Assembly (NCBI GenBank): GCA_019694755.1
Contig: JAIBBI010000016.1
Location: forward strand, 1-62,277
DNA length: 62,277 bases
Direction: 5' to 3'
DNA from: Gemmataceae bacterium
Lineage (GTDB): Bacteria; Planctomycetota; Planctomycetia; Gemmatales; Gemmataceae
The notes beneath the pieces were generated by a model. The model saw only the letters and a list, made by a program, of their open reading frames with translations. It had not been told where the DNA came from and made no database searches. Below are positions 32,659 to 42,034 of this stretch, in pieces. Made by a program: the position numbers and the translations under genes. The first letter of the stretch is position 1, and each line of letters opens with the position of its first letter.

Positions 32659-35088
32659 TCAATGGTTGAACATGAACTCGCGGGTGTTCAACAGCGCCCA
32701 GAAGACGTCTTCCAGAACCTTGCGCTGGTCCTTTTCCGCGCCGATGATCGCCTTCAGTCTGTCGAGTTCTGCGGGCGTCGGCTTCCGACTCAGACACCGA
32801 AGGTAGAGATTCTCCACGATCGCTTCCGGCGACTTCTTTTCACGCAGCATTTTCGCGACCACTGCGCCTTGGGCGATCTTGTCGGTCGTCGTCCGGCCGT
32901 TGAGCAGGTGTAGCGACTGCGACAGCGTCGGCTCCAGCTTCACCTCGCAGGAGCAGACCGTCTCGCGCGACGCCCGGCCGAACGTGGTGAGGAAGTATGT
33001 CGAACGGGCGCCGTCTCCGATCTCAACCGCCCGCGCGCCGAGCGGCAGGCCGGGGAATTTCTCCTTCGTCTCCGTGACCTGTAGCAGCACGTCGAGCATC
33101 GATTCGGCGCGGATCCGCCGGATCGCCCCGTGCGCGAAGTTGCGGGTATCGGCTTCGTTCGACGGATTCGTCTGTGTCGCAAGTTGATAGGTTCGCGACA
33201 GACAGATGTCGCGGACGATCCGCTTGAAGTCGTACTTGTACTCCGTGAATTTCCTGCCCATCTCGGCGAGAAGTTCGGGGTTCGAGGCCGGGTTGGACAC
33301 GCGCACGTCGTCGACTTCGTGAATGATCCCCTGTCCGAAGAAGTGGGCCCAGACGATGTTCGCGAGATTCATCGCGAAGTAGGGATTCTTGTCGGAAGCG
33401 AGCCAGTTGGCGAGGACGCCCCGCCGATCCTTGCCCGCCACGTCGGCCACGTCGCCGCCGAGGAACTTTGGTTTCATGACCTGGCCGGTCACCGGATGCC
33501 GGGTTTCTCCGCCCCCGGTGTTGAACACGATCAGCTCGCGCGGATCGTCGCCGGGCTTCCGGCCGATCTGCGAAAAGAACGACACGAAGCCGTAATAGTC
33601 GTTCATCGTCCAGCGGTCGAACGGGTGATTGTGGCATTGGGCACACTGAATCCGCATGCCCATGAACACCTGGGCCACGTTTTCCGTGACCTTCAGCCGG
33701 TCGCGTTCGGTCTGGTAGTAGTTTGTGGCCGGGTTGTCGAAGGTGCCGCCCGACGCGCTCAGCAACTCTGCGACCCACTCGTTGGTCGGCACGTTGCGGG
33801 CGATCTTGTCCTGCAGCCAGTTGAAGTAGAGCACCATGGCCTTCGGGCTGACCTGATCGCCCGAGCGGACCTGCAGCAACTCCGCCCACTTCAACACCCA
33901 GAGCTCTGCAAATTCCTTTCGCGAGAGCAATTCGTCGACGAGCTTGGCCCGCTTGTCGGGTGAGGGGTCGGCCATGAACCGGTCGTACTCCTCGACCGTC
34001 GGCAGCAGGCCGGTAATGTCGATCGTCACCCTGCGGAGGAATACCTCGTCGGTGCAAACCTCCGAAGGGGTGATGCGGAGCTTCTTCAATTTATCGTGAA
34101 CCAGCCCGTCGATGTAATTGAACTCCTGCACTTCGGGCCACGTGAACTTCAGATCTTTGGGGAGAACCATCACCTGCGAGCCGACGGTAAACGTGGCGAA
34201 CCTGGCCATGACGAACGCTTCGCCGCGATTGCCGGCCGTGACCACGCCGTCGGGATTGATCTTTGCGGTCACGTCGTTGTTGGTGAGGAACAAGGCGAGT
34301 CGTGTGACATCCCGCACAGTGCCGTCGGAGTATGTCGCCCGGACGACCATCCGCTGCGACGCGCCGGTCCCGTTCAACACCATTGATCGCGGGTACACGT
34401 CGAGGGCGACGGGAGTTGGCAGCGTGGCCGGGTCATTCGGCGTTCCGGCCTCGATCCACCGCCGGATGGCGGCGTAATACTCGTCACCCTCGCGGAACTT
34501 CTCGCCGCCAGTGTGGGGAACCTTACCGGCCGCCTTTTCCAGCAGGGCCGACTCGTCGGGGAATGCGAGATTGAGCCGTCGGCCCGGTTGCTCGCGGGTG
34601 AGCCGATGAAAATCGCCGTCGGCATCGAATCCGAACAGGCTCAGCCGGAAACCGTCTTTACCGCGGGCCGCCCCGTGACACGAGCCGGCATTGCACCCGG
34701 CCCGCATGAAAACGGGCATCACGTCGAGCTTGAAACTGATCGGCCGGTCGGCGGCGGCTTGCGTTACGATCACGGGTACGACGACGGACTGACCGCCGTG
34801 CCGCACCGTCATCGTCGTCTGCCCGTCGGCCGCGGGGGTCAGCACATTTCCTATCCGATTTACGAGCTTGTCGTTGGCCCAGTCGATCTGCGCTTCGGCG
34901 GTGATATCGCGGGTGATTCCGTCGGGCTCGGTCCATTGCACCACGAATGTCGCGCGGTCGCGACTGGTCGCGAGACGGACGTCGGGCGGGTAGACGGCCA
35001 GCTTCGCCACGGGCGCGGCCGGGCACTCGCTGCCCAGTACACCGAGCAGGCACACTGCTATCAGCCGCGACCAGTGTGTTCGGTTCAT
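32659..35088 (-). CDS. DUF1549/DUF1553 domain protein with Ig-like domains and cytochrome-type motifs
   Basis: An 809-residue exported protein. A signal segment (RLIAVCLLGVLGSECPA) is followed by Ig-like beta segments, and then a planctomycete cytochrome-c-like region with GCNAGSCHG, whose spacing (CxxxxCH) differs from standard CxxCH. The DUF1549 domain includes LRRVTIDITGLLPTVEEYDRFM and the CxxCH motif CAQCHNHPFDRW. The DUF1553 domain includes PYFAMNLANIVWAHFFGQG and the end LLNTREFMFNH. These proteins are highly expanded in Planctomycetes and are suspected to work in polysaccharide use or an extracellular redox process, without firm biochemistry. ATG 35088 begins the signal peptide. It sits between the PPC and WD40 genes. 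Confidence 0.93.
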   Translation of the reverse strand: MNRTHWSRLIAVCLLGVLGSECPAAPVAKLAVYPPDVRLATSRDRATFVVQWTEPDGITRDITAEAQIDWANDKLVNRIGNVLTPAADGQTTMTVRHGGQSVVVPVIVTQAAADRPISFKLDVMPVFMRAGCNAGSCHGAARGKDGFRLSLFGFDADGDFHRLTREQPGRRLNLAFPDESALLEKAAGKVPHTGGEKFREGDEYYAAIRRWIEAGTPNDPATLPTPVALDVYPRSMVLNGTGASQRMVVRATYSDGTVRDVTRLALFLTNNDVTAKINPDGVVTAGNRGEAFVMARFATFTVGSQVMVLPKDLKFTWPEVQEFNYIDGLVHDKLKKLRITPSEVCTDEVFLRRVTIDITGLLPTVEEYDRFMADPSPDKRAKLVDELLSRKEFAELWVLKWAELLQVRSGDQVSPKAMVLYFNWLQDKIARNVPTNEWVAELLSASGGTFDNPATNYYQTERDRLKVTENVAQVFMGMRIQCAQCHNHPFDRWTMNDYYGFVSFFSQIGRKPGDDPRELIVFNTGGGETRHPVTGQVMKPKFLGGDVADVAGKDRRGVLANWLASDKNPYFAMNLANIVWAHFFGQGIIHEVDDVRVSNPASNPELLAEMGRKFTEYKYDFKRIVRDICLSRTYQLATQTNPSNEADTRNFAHGAIRRIRAESMLDVLLQVTETKEKFPGLPLGARAVEIGDGARSTYFLTTFGRASRETVCSCEVKLEPTLSQSLHLLNGRTTTDKIAQGAVVAKMLREKKSPEAIVENLYLRCLSRKPTPAELDRLKAIIGAEKDQRKVLEDVFWALLNTREFMFNH

Positions 35089-35148
35089 GTGTCGTTCGGC
35101 CCCCGCTATTACTCTGAACCTTCGCCGGGCGTACACGGACCGGTCGGG

Positions 35149-37494
35149 TCAGGGCGTCTTGGCTTTGTCTTTCGGCACGCCGGCTGGCTTGGCAGCCAGT
35201 GGCTTGTCGATGCGGATTTCGGCCAATCCGGCCGAATACGTCACCGGTTCACCATTGACAGTCATCGTGAGCACGCAGGGCAGATTCTTGTGCTGGCCCG
35301 CCGGGCTGGAAATCTCGGTCGTGATCGGCAGCGCGACTTCCTTGGTATCCGGGGTCACATCCACGGCGCCGACCAGGACTTTGCTCGGCAGGCCCATCAG
35401 CTGCAATTTGACGACACCCGTGACGGCTGCCGAGAAACTCACGCGCCCCTTCAACGTGCCCTGCTTGCCCTGCTCGACGCTGATTCTGTCAAAGGCGATG
35501 GTCACTGGCGGAGGCGCGACCTCGATGGTGGCCAGTTGCGACGACACCCACGCGGGCCCATTCGGCCCCTGCGACTGCGCCATCACCACATAGCGCCATT
35601 TGCCGATGCCTGCTCCGCCATTGGCAGTGAGCGTCAGGTTCGCTTCGGTCTGCCCTTCGGGGATGGTCACGGAATTGGCGGCGACGCCGGGCGGATTGTA
35701 CAACGGCTGGAGCGCGATGGCGGCCTTGTGCCCGTCGCGGCGCTCGGCCACGACCTTCAGTTGCATCGTACCGTTCCGGACGATGGCGGCCTTGGGCTCG
35801 ACAATCCGGATCGAGAACGGCAGGGCCTCTGTCACCGAGTATGCGACCTTGTTGGTGCGGACGATGACGTATTCGCGATTGTTCTGGCCGAACACGAGAT
35901 CGGTGATCTGCTGAAACCGGTCGCGGACGATGGTGGCGGGGTCGGCCGGTTTCCCGCGGATCGCGCCGAGCGTGCCAGCGACGGGAGCATCGGCTGCCGC
36001 TTCGAACACGACCGGGAATGCGGCCAGACCGGCCGGGACCTTATCAGTGACTGCCGTCAGCCCGGCCGGTGCGTTCTCCGCGCTGAACGTCAAATCGCCG
36101 CCCCAATCGCCGCGGGCCGCTGTCACCAGCACGGCAAACCGGTTTCCTTTCGGTACGTCGATTGTCTGACGTTCCTGCGTCGGCTGAATGCCATACCGGG
36201 TGACTCCGACCGTCGTGCGGGCCTGGATCGGACTGACTTCGATCCGGTACGCGAAGTTGGGGCCGCCTTTGAAGAGGTGGTCGCGGACGCCGATGATGTA
36301 GTCGCCATCGGCCGGGAGCGTGAATCGCATCAGGGCATCGAGCCGCCCGTCGCCGTCGTCGTTGGATGCCAGCATTCCGCCGGCGACGGGGCTGATCCAG
36401 AGCACGGCATCGAGCGAAGCCCCGAGCTTGCGCGCGAGGCACCGCGCTTCAAATGCCTGCCCCTTCTTCCCGGAGAACTTGAAGTAGTTGTGTTCACCCG
36501 GTTTGGCGATGATGCCGTGGAACGCGCCGGGTACCTGGACCGGGGTCGGCGTTCCGGCATTGTCGCTGTTGGCCGCCTTGATGAAGCCGGGCAGGTCGGC
36601 AATACGAAGCGGCAGGCCGCAGGGCGATACGCCGCCGTCGTCCGACACGTGAAACTGGAACTGATCGGACTCCGGGTCGCTTGGAATCTTCACCTTGCGC
36701 ACGATCGGCCCCGAGGGATCGCCGTGAAAGGTAATGTCGAGTTCCTCACCCGGCCTGCCGCCGGCCGGCACGGCAACGCGCGGCACCGGAAACGTACCCA
36801 CGTGCAGCCGGTAATGACATGAGGCATTGCCACCGTACGCGCTTTCGCGGACCCGGATCGTGTACTTTCCGTCCGCCGGGATCATCACCGAGACCGATGC
36901 GTCCTGCCCCAGGAGCGGCGAGTCATCTCCCGTCGCCAACTCGAACCGCTTCTCATTGAGGATGGCAATGGCCGGATCGAAAAACGCGGTTCCCAGACGC
37001 ATTCCTTCGATTTCGACGGAAAGCCGCTGGCCCTTCTTGCATTCGACAGCGAAGTAATCGACATCCTCGGACTGGATCACGCCCTGTACGGTGCAGTTCA
37101 TCGGAATCGCTTGCGGCCTGGCAAACTCGTTGTTCGGCTCTTTTTCATCGACCGTGGGAAGCGCACCGACCCAGAATGTCCGCAGCGTCGATACGCCGCC
37201 CGGCCCACGGAGCCGCATCGGATGCTCGCCCAGAGCGCACTGTGCATCGATCGTGACGGTGGCTTTGACAGTACCCGGGTTTACTGACTCGAGTTTGGTG
37301 ACCTTCAGTCCCGGCTGATACAGCATGACCTCGGTGCAGTCGCCGATCCGGTTGCCTGTGAACGTGAGGACAACCTCGGTACCGCGCTGGCCGCCACGGG
37401 GCAGAATCAGATTCAGGTCCGGCGTCGAGGCGCGCACACCGCCCGCTAATGCGAACACGGCGACGATTGCCATCAGTCGGCGGCAGCTCAGCAT
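35149..37494 (-). CDS. Exported PPC (pre-peptidase C-terminal) domain protein
   Basis: A 781-residue protein with a signal peptide (LMAIVAVFALAGGVRAS) and beta-rich domains. PPC-type segments such as EKEPNNEFARPQAIPMN followed by VDYFAVECKKGQRLSVEIEG are clear, and a second occurs at HNYFKFSGKKGQAFEARC. Later regions look like Ig/NPCBM-type beta domains with no catalytic motif. The protein lies between DUF1501 and DUF1549/1553 genes, the common planctomycete order. It is probably periplasmic or surface located, binding or scaffolding the other products; that role is inferred only from context. Spacing to the DUF1501 gene is 26 bases. Confidence 0.9.
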   Translation of the reverse strand: MLSCRRLMAIVAVFALAGGVRASTPDLNLILPRGGQRGTEVVLTFTGNRIGDCTEVMLYQPGLKVTKLESVNPGTVKATVTIDAQCALGEHPMRLRGPGGVSTLRTFWVGALPTVDEKEPNNEFARPQAIPMNCTVQGVIQSEDVDYFAVECKKGQRLSVEIEGMRLGTAFFDPAIAILNEKRFELATGDDSPLLGQDASVSVMIPADGKYTIRVRESAYGGNASCHYRLHVGTFPVPRVAVPAGGRPGEELDITFHGDPSGPIVRKVKIPSDPESDQFQFHVSDDGGVSPCGLPLRIADLPGFIKAANSDNAGTPTPVQVPGAFHGIIAKPGEHNYFKFSGKKGQAFEARCLARKLGASLDAVLWISPVAGGMLASNDDGDGRLDALMRFTLPADGDYIIGVRDHLFKGGPNFAYRIEVSPIQARTTVGVTRYGIQPTQERQTIDVPKGNRFAVLVTAARGDWGGDLTFSAENAPAGLTAVTDKVPAGLAAFPVVFEAAADAPVAGTLGAIRGKPADPATIVRDRFQQITDLVFGQNNREYVIVRTNKVAYSVTEALPFSIRIVEPKAAIVRNGTMQLKVVAERRDGHKAAIALQPLYNPPGVAANSVTIPEGQTEANLTLTANGGAGIGKWRYVVMAQSQGPNGPAWVSSQLATIEVAPPPVTIAFDRISVEQGKQGTLKGRVSFSAAVTGVVKLQLMGLPSKVLVGAVDVTPDTKEVALPITTEISSPAGQHKNLPCVLTMTVNGEPVTYSAGLAEIRIDKPLAAKPAGVPKDKAKTP

Positions 37495-37520
37495 GATGTT
37501 GTCCTCGCGACCGGGCCGGG

Positions 37521-38843
37521 TCAGGCGAGCAGGTCCTTCCGAAGCTTGCCGTCGTCGACGATGATGATCGGCCGACTGCCCGGCGCCATCAGCTTCTTTT
37601 CCGGTTGTATGCCGAGTTGATGGAACACGGTGAAGGCGAGGTCTTCGATGTTCATCGGGTCGTCCTGTGGCTCGGAGGCGGTCGGGTCGGAGGAACCGTA
37701 GATCGAACCCTTCTTGATTCCGCCCCCGGCGAGGACAACGCTGAACACCTTGGGCCAGTGGTCGCGGCCGGCCGTGCCGTTGATCTTGGGCGTCCGGCCG
37801 AACTCGCTGGAGACCATGACCATTGTCGTGTCGAGCATCCCCGTCCGATCGAGGTCGCGGATGAGTGCGGCGAAAGCCTGATCAAACGGCGGAAGTTGCG
37901 CCCGGACACTTTGGGCGATGTTGGCGTGCATGTCCCAGCCGCCATAGGTCAGTGACACGAACCGCACTCCGGCCTGGATCAGCCGGCGGGCCATCAGCAT
38001 CCGCTGCCCGGCGGCATTTCGGCCGTACTCGTCCCGGATGTTGGCCGGCTCGGCGTTAATGTCGAAGGCCGATCGAGCTGCGGGCGAGCTGATCATGCCG
38101 TACGCCCGGCTGTAAAAGGTGTCCATCGCCGCCAACTGATCCGACTTCTCGGCCGAGGCGAAGTGGTCGTTGACGGCCGCGAGAATGTCCTTGCGGGTCG
38201 TGAACCGCTTTTCGTCGACGCCGTTAGGCAGCGTCAGATCGCGGACCTGGAAGTTCTGATTGGCCGGGTCCGCCCCGAGGCTGAACGGGCCGAACGACGA
38301 ACTTAGATACCCGGACGCGGCGAACTTCGTCGGCTGGTTCGGGACGCAGACGTAGGGCGGCAGGTTATTCCGTACGCCGAGTTCGTGGGCGACGATGCTG
38401 CCCATGCTGGGGTACACGAGCGCGGGGCTCGGCTTCCAGCCCGTGAACATGTTGTGAGTGCCGCGGTCGTGGTCGGCTTCGCCGTGGGTCATCGAGCGGA
38501 TGACCGTGATCTTGTCGGCGATGCCGGCACACTGCTTCATGGCCTCGCTGAAGACCACGCCGTCGAGCTTCGTTGGGACGACACCCATGTCGCCGCGATA
38601 CTCCATTGGCGAATACGGCTTGGGGTCCCAGGTTTCCTGATGGGCACAGCCGCCCGGGAGGAAGATGTGGATCAGCCCTTGAGCTTTCGCCTTGGGAGCC
38701 TGGTCGGCTGCACGGACACGGAAGTAGTCTCCGAGCGTCAAGCCGAGGGCGCCGACCGCCCCGACCTGAAGAAACCCGCGACGGCTCGGCCGGCGAAAAT
38801 GGGCCGGGTCAGCGTGCCAGGTACCGGGCTGCGGATGGCGCAT
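37521..38843 (-). CDS. DUF1501 domain protein with Tat signal
   Basis: A 440-residue protein. The N-terminus contains a twin-arginine signal (SRRGFLQVGAVGALGLT), so it is exported folded. The DUF1501 core includes HIFLPGGCAHQETWDPKP, SMTHGEADHDRGTHNMFTG, VSLTYGGWDMHANI and SSEFGRTPKINGTAGRDHWP, with conserved His and Asp residues like alkaline-phosphatase/sulfatase-fold enzymes. No activity has been shown for most members. It is the first gene of the minus-strand row. ATG 38843 has a strong AGGAGGAG ribosome-binding site seven bases upstream, which can pair with an upstream segment (see the regulatory feature). Confidence 0.94.
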   Translation of the reverse strand: MRHPQPGTWHADPAHFRRPSRRGFLQVGAVGALGLTLGDYFRVRAADQAPKAKAQGLIHIFLPGGCAHQETWDPKPYSPMEYRGDMGVVPTKLDGVVFSEAMKQCAGIADKITVIRSMTHGEADHDRGTHNMFTGWKPSPALVYPSMGSIVAHELGVRNNLPPYVCVPNQPTKFAASGYLSSSFGPFSLGADPANQNFQVRDLTLPNGVDEKRFTTRKDILAAVNDHFASAEKSDQLAAMDTFYSRAYGMISSPAARSAFDINAEPANIRDEYGRNAAGQRMLMARRLIQAGVRFVSLTYGGWDMHANIAQSVRAQLPPFDQAFAALIRDLDRTGMLDTTMVMVSSEFGRTPKINGTAGRDHWPKVFSVVLAGGGIKKGSIYGSSDPTASEPQDDPMNIEDLAFTVFHQLGIQPEKKLMAPGSRPIIIVDDGKLRKDLLA

Positions 38844-38850
38844 CGGAATC

Positions 38851-38880
38851 TCCTCCTGAACCGAGATCTTACTCGGAGGA
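38851..38880 (-). promoter_or_regulatory. Hairpin that can sequester the DUF1501 ribosome-binding site
   Basis: Read on the minus strand, the leader has TCCTCCGAG, a loop TAAGAT, CTCGG, then TTC and the Shine-Dalgarno AGGAGGAG. CCGAG pairs with CTCGG and TCCT pairs with AGGA across a three-base bulge; alternatively TCCTCC pairs with GGAGGA. Either fold covers the ribosome-binding site. The arrangement is seen directly; the regulatory role is inference. Confidence 0.45.
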
Positions 38881-39079
38881 TGGCAGGGCGGTCCGGACTG
38901 CTGGAAAAACGGTCGACCCGGGTAGGCCGACGCGGCAGGCGGGCGCGCAAGCCGCCCGTGGGGTGGGATGTGAATAGCTTACGCGGTCCGGGCAGGATTT
39001 GTCAAACGATTCATGCGGTTTTCACGGTTCGCCGGGCCGGGGTTGAGAGCTCCGGCCGCGGCGGGACCTTGAAAATTCA

Positions 39080-40099
39080 TCACTCGGATTCGTCGGGCCG
39101 CATGTATTCGAGGATGTTCCGGTCCTTGGTCAATTCGTCGACCAACTTGGGAAAATTCAGCGGCCCGAGCTTGGTGATCTTTTTCAGAATCATCGGGACG
39201 GGGCTGTGCGGTTCGAGCTTTTCCAGTGACTCTGCAAGCCGGTTGATGGCTTCGTAAAGTGCGTCACGCGACGCGCCGACGTTCGGGATGGCAATGCCCC
39301 CGCCGGCCATCATGCCACCGCTTGAGCCCATTTCCCCGCCGGCAGAGCCGTCGCCGCCTCCGCCGATCTCACCACCTCCGCCGCCGCCCTTTTTCTGGAG
39401 TGCCTGTTTGGTCAGGTTCAGACAGTCGGTCAATGCCCGCGTAACTTCGCCGAGTTCGGCCGGTTCGTCCGGTACCTTCTCGTCACAGACGGCCGACAAT
39501 TCGCGCAGAGCCTGAAGCGCGCCCTCGATGTCGTCGTGAAGGGTCTGCACTTTGTCGTAGGGCGTGGATGCAACGGCCGCTTCGAAGTCGCCCTGGCCGT
39601 CTTTCCAACTCTGCCAGCTCAATGATCCGAAAAGCGGAGTCTTACGGATCTTGGTCGGGTAGAATGCCCCGGACACGGGGTCACCCAGCCAGTTGACCTG
39701 CGCGATGCGGGCTGCCTCGTCGCCGGCTTCCTCGATCACCGGAAAAAGACGGTCCCAGCATTCCGACATCAGCACGTGCAACAGCTTGAGTCCGTCGCGC
39801 ACCCCGGCAAATCCGAACTGCATAACGAGGCCTTCGCACATTCGCACCGCGTAAACGAGGTGCTTGCATTTTGTCGAAAGATGCGACTTCGCCTCGGAGA
39901 TGATCTTGGGCCAGTTCGGGTCGCGCTTTTCCTGCTCGCGCTCGGGCGTGCCGGGCGGAAACTGCTCGGGGTCGTGCGAGGTCCGGCATTCGTCCAGCAA
40001 TCGGCGCACGGTATAAAAATCGCCCGCGGTCCCGGCCGGTTCGTCCCCCGGGATCGGGGCGGCCAGGGCGGCAAAATCGAGCAGGTCGGCGGTCGGCAT
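39080..40099 (-). CDS. tssA: Type VI secretion protein TssA (ImpA-N domain)
   Basis: A 339-residue protein with the ImpA N-terminal pattern: a Pro/Gly-rich start (LAAPIPGDEPAGTA), then DPNWPKIISEAKSHLSTKCKHLVYAVRMCEGLVMQFGFAGVRDGL and LMSECWDRLFPVIEE. The centre has a glycine-rich linker (GGGGGGEIGGGG), and a C-terminal helical domain follows. TssA coordinates baseplate assembly and tube-sheath polymerisation in T6SS. No other structural T6SS gene adjoins it; the vgrG cassette is 22 kb away. A GGGAG ribosome-binding site precedes ATG 40099. Confidence 0.9.
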   Translation of the reverse strand: MPTADLLDFAALAAPIPGDEPAGTAGDFYTVRRLLDECRTSHDPEQFPPGTPEREQEKRDPNWPKIISEAKSHLSTKCKHLVYAVRMCEGLVMQFGFAGVRDGLKLLHVLMSECWDRLFPVIEEAGDEAARIAQVNWLGDPVSGAFYPTKIRKTPLFGSLSWQSWKDGQGDFEAAVASTPYDKVQTLHDDIEGALQALRELSAVCDEKVPDEPAELGEVTRALTDCLNLTKQALQKKGGGGGGEIGGGGDGSAGGEMGSSGGMMAGGGIAIPNVGASRDALYEAINRLAESLEKLEPHSPVPMILKKITKLGPLNFPKLVDELTKDRNILEYMRPDESE

Positions 40100-40241
40100 G
40101 TCTCGCTCCCGGAATCGGGGTTTTGCATGCCAGTCTAAGCGTCCCGGACGGCCGTGTCATTCCCGCCGACCGGAAATGGGGCACCCCGTCGGCGCGGGCA
40201 GGACCGGTTGTCCGGCCTGCGCCCGCCCTTCGGGGCCGCGA

Positions 40242-41807
40242 TCAGTACATGAACTGTACGCCGAGCGACACCGACTGAATCCACAAGTCGCTCTGGTTGA
40301 AAATGATCGCCGGACGGCGCGGCTCGATCTGCGTCGGGTTGAACTGCGGCAGCGAGGCGACGCCATTCGGATTGACCACGTGATCCACCTGATCGCCGGC
40401 CCGGATCACGTTGGTCCAGTAGGTCCAGTTGTACCCGACGTTAAACCGGCACCAACTGGTCGGCTGGTATGCCAATGTCGCTCCGATTTCGGGCACGACC
40501 GAGAACACGTCCTTCGTGAACTCGCCGATGTTGGTCGCAGTAATCAATCGGCCGAAGCCCGGAGTATCGGCGAAGAAGCCGGGCGCGGTCAACGTCGTAC
40601 CCGCGTTGTTTCGTATGGTCTGATGCGTGCCGCCCAGGGCGATACGGGTCACCACGTCCATAGACCAGCAATTCCTTTGCCAGTGCGACTTGAACCCGAG
40701 GTCCAAGCCGATGAAGTCGCTCCGTGTACTGAAGACGTCCGTGATGTTTGTCGTCGTCGGCACAAGGATCTGATTGAGGGGCTGCTGGTTGATGGTTTGT
40801 TCGATGATGAGGTCTTCGTCGAGGCCGAGCCACCGGACGCCCATCAACGCATCGGTCCGGAAGTTCAGGCCGCGGGCGAATGAAAACAGGAAATGCCCTT
40901 CTGCACCCTGTACCCGGGTTCGGCTCGTTACTTGCACCCAACCCGAGGCCTGATTCGGTGGGCCGGTCGCGACGGCCATCGCGTCTTCAATTCCCGTGTT
41001 CGGGTTGAAGTACGGGATGAACAGGCCGTCGAGCCCCGGATTGCCGTTGGCCGACGCGATAAAGCCGCGCTCGCGTGCTCCGAGGAAGAAATAGCCGCCC
41101 TCGGCCCCGAAATACTGGCACTCGTCGAACCAGCCACCGAGCAGGAATCGCCCGCCGTAGAAGGGGTTTTCCGTCAGATTCTGACCGTCCACCAAGACTG
41201 TCGTCCCTGGATCGCCGAGGGCGCCCGGGACGGCCGCATTGGGCGCGCCGGCGGTCACGAGCGGCACCGAGGTCGCCGTGTTGATCCAGCTATAGGTCAT
41301 CTGGGTATCGAGCCAGATGTACGGCGTATCGATATACACCGTGCCGCAAGTTCGTCGGCCGCACTTGGTCCATGGAAACACCGGTTCCATGAGCCTGCTC
41401 GAATAGCCGTGGGCCGCCGATCCCGGCTCGGGCGCGACAACGGGCGAAGTGTCCTGTGCAACGATCGCGGGAATGGCACTGCGGGATTCAGCGACCGGCG
41501 GTTCAATCACATTGGTTCCGCTGGCGGGAACTGAGGGCTTATTGCCGGGATCGGCTGGCACGCGGACCGGGGCTGGTGGCGGGGTCTCGGGCGGCGGCGT
41601 CTGCGTCGCCGCGACCGGCTTGATAGCCGGGGGGCGCGGGCTTACCGGGGCAGGTCTCGGCGCGGCCGGTGAACCATCGGACCGGATGACCGACCGGGGC
41701 GGCGTCGGGTCTTCGGTCACCAGCACCGACCCCGGACGGACTTGCCCCACGGCCAGCCCCGCCCCGGCGGCCAAGATTGCAAGCGACGCGGATACTCGGC
41801 GCTTCAT
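40242..41807 (-). CDS. BBP7-family outer-membrane beta-barrel protein
   Basis: About 521 residues. A signal peptide (VSASLAILAAGAGLAVGQ) is followed by a low-complexity Pro/Ala-rich segment of about 100 residues, then a region of alternating beta strands with many aromatic and Gly residues. Segments such as WFDECQYFGAEGGYFFLGARERGF and LGLDLGFKSHWQRNCWSMDV match the planctomycete BBP7 barrel family. The protein ends in VQFMY, an aromatic C-terminus typical of barrel proteins. ATG 41807 has a GGGAGGGGAG ribosome-binding site. Role unknown, probably a porin-like or structural outer-membrane protein. Confidence 0.88.
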   Translation of the reverse strand: MKRRVSASLAILAAGAGLAVGQVRPGSVLVTEDPTPPRSVIRSDGSPAAPRPAPVSPRPPAIKPVAATQTPPPETPPPAPVRVPADPGNKPSVPASGTNVIEPPVAESRSAIPAIVAQDTSPVVAPEPGSAAHGYSSRLMEPVFPWTKCGRRTCGTVYIDTPYIWLDTQMTYSWINTATSVPLVTAGAPNAAVPGALGDPGTTVLVDGQNLTENPFYGGRFLLGGWFDECQYFGAEGGYFFLGARERGFIASANGNPGLDGLFIPYFNPNTGIEDAMAVATGPPNQASGWVQVTSRTRVQGAEGHFLFSFARGLNFRTDALMGVRWLGLDEDLIIEQTINQQPLNQILVPTTTNITDVFSTRSDFIGLDLGFKSHWQRNCWSMDVVTRIALGGTHQTIRNNAGTTLTAPGFFADTPGFGRLITATNIGEFTKDVFSVVPEIGATLAYQPTSWCRFNVGYNWTYWTNVIRAGDQVDHVVNPNGVASLPQFNPTQIEPRRPAIIFNQSDLWIQSVSLGVQFMY

Positions 41808-42034
41808 GCCCTGCTCCCCTCCCGCTCTCGCGCGGCCCGCCGACGGTCTCCCGCCCGCACCGCGCACGGTACGCTCTCATCCCTACCATCGGCAAAGCTT
41901 GCCCAGACAATTGAGCCCGTTTGCCCGACTGACCGGATTATCCGCTACATCCCGAACAAAGACACACTACCATGGGACCTCCACGGCCGACCCAAGACCG
42001 TGGAACCTCCGACAACGAATACTGTTCCACGAAC

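Noticed and set aside
34513-36822. Plus-strand 769-codon open frame antisense to the PPC and DUF1549/1553 genes
   Set aside because: Low-complexity composition without motifs, opposite to two clearly recognised families.
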